Shown here piece after piece: positions 61,026 to 64,000 of a DNA stretch of 64,000 nt. Source of the stretch: JAIBDK01 sp965261915 (lineage in GTDB: Bacteria; Pseudomonadota; Gammaproteobacteria; Arenicellales; Poriferihabitantaceae). The stretch is taken from contig CBDHDW010000013.1 in NCBI GenBank assembly GCA_965261915.1, positions 2,542,001 through 2,606,000 on the forward strand, read 5' to 3'. Numbering within the stretch: position 1 is the first letter of the stretch; each line of letters starts with the position of its first letter. A model generated the notes under the pieces. That model saw only the letters and a list, made by a program, of their open reading frames with translations. It ran no database searches and was not told where the DNA came from. The translations under genes and the position numbers were made by a program.

Positions 61026-62528
61026 ATGGAATTCTCACAACATCTTCCGGTTTTACAAGTCGTTCTGCCGCTTTTGCTCGCGCCGGTAATCGTCATCTTT
61101 GGCAATCGTCAGCTGGCACGCGGGATTATGCTGCTCGCTGCTGCCCTGATGTTCTGGATTACCCTGGCGTTGTTTCAACAAATCTCGTTGGCCGAGGACA
61201 TTCGTTATCAACTCGGCGGATGGGCGGCTCCATGGGGGATCGAGTATCGTGTTGATTACCTGACCATATTTGTTCTGTTAACCATAAATCTGGTTAACCT
61301 GCTGGCATCAGTGTTTAGCCTTGGCCGTAAAGACGACAACCTCGGTGAAATCGGTAGAGCCGGATTTTATGCGGCGTGGCTGTTATGTATCGCAGGCTTC
61401 AACGGTATGGTTATTACCAATGATGCTTTCAATGTTTTTGTTTTCCTCGAAATCAGTTCGCTATCGACCTACGTGTTAATCAGTTGCGGCAGAGACCCAA
61501 AGGCACTGCTTGCGTCCTATCGGTATTTGGTGATGGGCGCGGTAGGTGCAACGTTTATTCTGCTGTCTATTGGGTTGTTATACATGCAAACCGGAACTTT
61601 GAACATTTCCGATTTGGCGGCACGAATTGCGGAACAGGGCAGCAACAAAACGATTGTGATGGCGTTGGCATTTTTCATGATCGGTATCGGCATCAAGTGT
61701 GCAATTTTTCCGCTTCACGACTGGTTGCCGAATGCCTATAGCTTTTCCCCGAATTCAGTAACCGTACTGTTGTCGGGCACCGCTACAAAAGTCGGGCTGT
61801 ATGTTTTATTGCGATTCTTTCACGACCTGTTTAGTGTGCAGTATGCGCTTGAGCAAATGCCGCTGGATGTGATCCTGATTGTTTGCGCGATTTTTGGAAT
61901 GCTGGTCGCGCCTGTTCTGGCACTGCGCGAATCAAACCTGAAGCGCATGTTTGCGTGGTCGAGTGTTGCTCAAATTTCCTACATTGTTATGGCCATCGCG
62001 CTGGGGACACAGAAAGGTGTTTCTGCTGCACTACTGCATCTGTTTAACCACTCCATCGTCAAGGCGGCCATTTTCATGGCGGTGGGCATTCTGATTGCGC
62101 GAACGGGAACGGCGAGGATCAAACACCTTGGCGGCGTTGCTCATAGCCACCGACTGGCTTGCTATACCATGCTGTTTGGAGGGCTGGCGCTAATAGGATT
62201 ACCAGGAACGGCAGGCTTTGTCAGTAAATGGGTTTTGGTTTCTGCGGTGGTTGATAAGGGCTGGTGGTGGCTGGCGGTTCCTGTTTTGGCCGGCTCGATT
62301 ACCAGTGCCGCATATATTTGGCGGATCGTTGAGGTGTTATGGACAAAACCCGCTGATCCAGCGTTCGCAAACCCGGACAAGGGTAAATTTCACGCGCCGG
62401 TTGAATGGGTTGAATGGCTTCCATTAACGATAACCATGGGGTTGGTCTTGTGGTTTGGGCTGAATGCTGAATTAACGACCCGGTTGGCGAACCTGGCGGC
62501 AACCATGTTGACGGGGTCGCCGTTATGA
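61026..62528 (+). CDS. mrpD: Na+/H+ antiporter subunit D (NuoN/M-like)
   Basis: A 500-residue, 14-TM Proton_antipo_M protein. TM5 has NVFVFLEISSLSTYVLISCG with the conserved glutamate; TM7-8 have KCAIFPLHDWLPNAYSFSPN and VTVLLSGTATKVGLYVLLRF with the conserved lysine; the broken-helix region follows with HLFNHSIVKAAIFMAVG. These residues form the proton path. It overlaps the next gene by 4 bp. Confidence 0.93.
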   Translation: MEFSQHLPVLQVVLPLLLAPVIVIFGNRQLARGIMLLAAALMFWITLALFQQISLAEDIRYQLGGWAAPWGIEYRVDYLTIFVLLTINLVNLLASVFSLGRKDDNLGEIGRAGFYAAWLLCIAGFNGMVITNDAFNVFVFLEISSLSTYVLISCGRDPKALLASYRYLVMGAVGATFILLSIGLLYMQTGTLNISDLAARIAEQGSNKTIVMALAFFMIGIGIKCAIFPLHDWLPNAYSFSPNSVTVLLSGTATKVGLYVLLRFFHDLFSVQYALEQMPLDVILIVCAIFGMLVAPVLALRESNLKRMFAWSSVAQISYIVMAIALGTQKGVSAALLHLFNHSIVKAAIFMAVGILIARTGTARIKHLGGVAHSHRLACYTMLFGGLALIGLPGTAGFVSKWVLVSAVVDKGWWWLAVPVLAGSITSAAYIWRIVEVLWTKPADPAFANPDKGKFHAPVEWVEWLPLTITMGLVLWFGLNAELTTRLANLAATMLTGSPL

Positions 62529-63973
62529 ATACGCTGGGATTGATCATTCTGATTCCGTTTTTGACGGCGATTCTGGTTGTCACTACGCGAAATAATGTAA
62601 AGCTGCGAAACGGCGTATTGTTTACCGCCGGCATTGTCAATCTATTGCTGTTGGTTGGGGTGTTTGCCAACCAAAGTGAATTTAGCAAATCTATTGTTCT
62701 GTTTGAAACCTTGCCCGGCCTTCGTTTCGCGTTCAAGGCTGAGCCGCTTGGATTGATATTCGCGCTCACCGCCGGAACGTTATGGCCAATCACGTCGGTT
62801 TATGCCATTGGTTATCTGAACGCCGGAAACGACCAGCACCAGACACGTTTTCATGCCTTGTTTTGCGTTGCCATCGGCAGCGCCATGGGTATCGCGTTTG
62901 CAGAAAACCTTTTTACTTTATTTGTTTTTTACGAGACCCTGACTTTTTCAACCTGGCCGCTGGTGACGCACAGTCGAACTGAAGCTGCTGTTAAGGCAGG
63001 AAGAGTTTATCTGGGCGTATTGTTAACCACTTCAATCATGATGTTTTTGCTGGCTATTGTGATTGTCGGTAATGTTGGCGATAGCCTGTCATTTCGACAG
63101 GGCGGTGTATTAAGCGATGCGTCACCGACGGTAGTGGCCGTATTGCTGGTGCTGTTCACTTTTGGGATCGGTAAGGCCGCGGTCATGCCGTTTCACCGTT
63201 GGTTGCCCAATGCCATGGTTGCGCCAGCCCCGGTAAGTGCGCTGCTGCACGCAGTAGCGGTTGTAAAAGCGGGTGTTTTTACGATCCTCAAAGTCAGTGT
63301 TTATACATTTGGATTTGATGCCTTAACGAACACAGATATCCGTGATCTGCTGTTGTGGGCACCCGCTATAACCATCCTTCTGGCTTCAGCGATTGCAATG
63401 CGTCAGGATGACCTGAAAGCCCGACTGGCTTATTCAACCATCAGTCAGCTTTCCTATATCGTACTTGGCGCCTTGCTCGCAAATGAGTTGGCACTGGTGG
63501 GAGCAGGGCTTCATATCCCGATGCATGCGTTTGGCAAAATTACATTATTCTTCTGCGCCGGATCGATTATGATTTTTTCTGGCAAGAAACTGGTTTCAGA
63601 ATTTGATGGGTTGGGCCGCGCAATGCCATGGACTTTTGGCGCGTTTTTACTGGCAGCATTATCCATCGCAGGTTTACCACCCGCGGGTGGGCTCTGGAGT
63701 AAGTGGTATCTCGCCCTCGGTGCGCTGGATGCTAACCTCACCGTACTTCTCATTGTGCTGATGATAAGTTCTGTATTGAATGTTTATTACCTGCTGCAAA
63801 TCCCTTTCAGGGCCTTTTTCCTTAAACCCGAAACCGATCGCCCATTATTGGAGAATCGTTTGTCGATGGTGATCCCGTTACTGGTTACGGCAACTATCAG
63901 TATCGTGCTGTTTTTCTACGCAACCAATCTAGCCCACTATCTTTCAAATTTTGCAGCGGAGATAGGCGCATGA
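62525..63973 (+). CDS. Second NuoL/M-like proton channel subunit (MrpA/MrpD-like)
   Basis: A 482-residue, 14-TM Proton_antipo_M protein, distinct from mrpD: ENLFTLFVFYETLTFSTWPL (conserved glutamate), KAAVMPFHRWLPNAMVAPAP, VSALLHAVAVVKAGVFTILK (conserved histidine and lysine) and MRQDDLKARLAYSTISQLSY. VSALLHA is more typical of MrpA/NuoL than of MrpD, so it probably stands in for the missing MrpA head. ATGA overlap with the next gene. Confidence 0.9.
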   Translation: MNTLGLIILIPFLTAILVVTTRNNVKLRNGVLFTAGIVNLLLLVGVFANQSEFSKSIVLFETLPGLRFAFKAEPLGLIFALTAGTLWPITSVYAIGYLNAGNDQHQTRFHALFCVAIGSAMGIAFAENLFTLFVFYETLTFSTWPLVTHSRTEAAVKAGRVYLGVLLTTSIMMFLLAIVIVGNVGDSLSFRQGGVLSDASPTVVAVLLVLFTFGIGKAAVMPFHRWLPNAMVAPAPVSALLHAVAVVKAGVFTILKVSVYTFGFDALTNTDIRDLLLWAPAITILLASAIAMRQDDLKARLAYSTISQLSYIVLGALLANELALVGAGLHIPMHAFGKITLFFCAGSIMIFSGKKLVSEFDGLGRAMPWTFGAFLLAALSIAGLPPAGGLWSKWYLALGALDANLTVLLIVLMISSVLNVYYLLQIPFRAFFLKPETDRPLLENRLSMVIPLLVTATISIVLFFYATNLAHYLSNFAAEIGA

Positions 63974-64000
63974 TTAAACAATTAAAATCATTATCGCCTG
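63970..64000 (+). CDS. Next mrp-operon gene, first 10 codons
   Basis: ATG at 63970 overlaps the preceding stop as ATGA and opens MIKQLKSLSP before the window ends. Tight coupling shows that the operon continues; the identity cannot be read. Another NuoL-like subunit would be typical for this split arrangement. Confidence 0.55.
   Translation, partial: MIKQLKSLSP

Noticed and set aside
1..64000. CRISPR arrays and cas genes
   Set aside because: No regularly spaced direct repeats or Cas-like proteins were seen; repeats present are IS ends or short tandem arrays.

Overview
The window looks like a gammaproteobacterial chromosome segment that is heavily colonised by insertion sequences. The housekeeping genes on the right (moaC-moeA, proS, asparaginase, a split Mrp antiporter operon) and the AT-rich O-antigen cluster on the left fit a marine or host-associated gammaproteobacterium. 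I cannot name the species. About half of the window, from 10 to 54 kb, is IS elements, IS fragments and genes broken by them, as in genomes under relaxed selection.

Layout. 1-9763 (minus strand): O-antigen operon with gmd, a DUF4160/DUF2442 pair, fcl, rmlB, rmlA, fdtA-, fdtC- and fdtB-like genes, wzx, a glycosyltransferase and the start of a wzy-like gene. It should supply GDP-L-fucose and a dTDP-3-acetamido-3,6-dideoxyhexose and export the finished unit. Fossils of gmm and a phosphohexomutase gene lie upstream of gmd. 10139-20497: an IS5-type element split by an IS3-family element and then by a 7.8-kb insertion that carries a second copy of the same IS3, IS630, IS1595, IS1634 and IS30 pieces, tRNA-Arg(CCU), a truncated YqcI/YcgG gene and an MFS transporter. 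20498-26777: MITE, two inverted IS1634-type elements, ISAs1 and IS256 relics. One IS1634 copy is bracketed by a 266-bp direct repeat.

27509-39331 (minus strand): an IS-bounded block of alphaproteobacterial flavour: amtB, glnE and a six-gene partner-switching-like operon (STAS, RsbW-like ATPase with sensor, sensor-MFS, orphan solute-binding lipoprotein, GNAT, SpoIIE phosphatase). 39417-47990: IS1380, a dead alpha-ketoglutarate-semialdehyde pathway (KGSADH with one nonsense codon, kdgD with a frameshift and deletion), IS630 inserted in a Slam-like gene, and a TbpB-like surface lipoprotein whose start is controlled by a poly-C tract.

48030-64000: CPA2 antiporter, moaC, moeA, methyltransferase, an LEA-like secreted repeat protein with IS1380 against its start codon, proS, asparaginase, two small conserved genes, then mrpE-F-G-(A'B fusion)-C-D-D', running off the window. 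The strongest observations are the exact IS3-in-IS5 reconstruction, the 266-bp target duplication, the poly-C contingency tract before the Slam-type lipoprotein, and the partner-switching operon.
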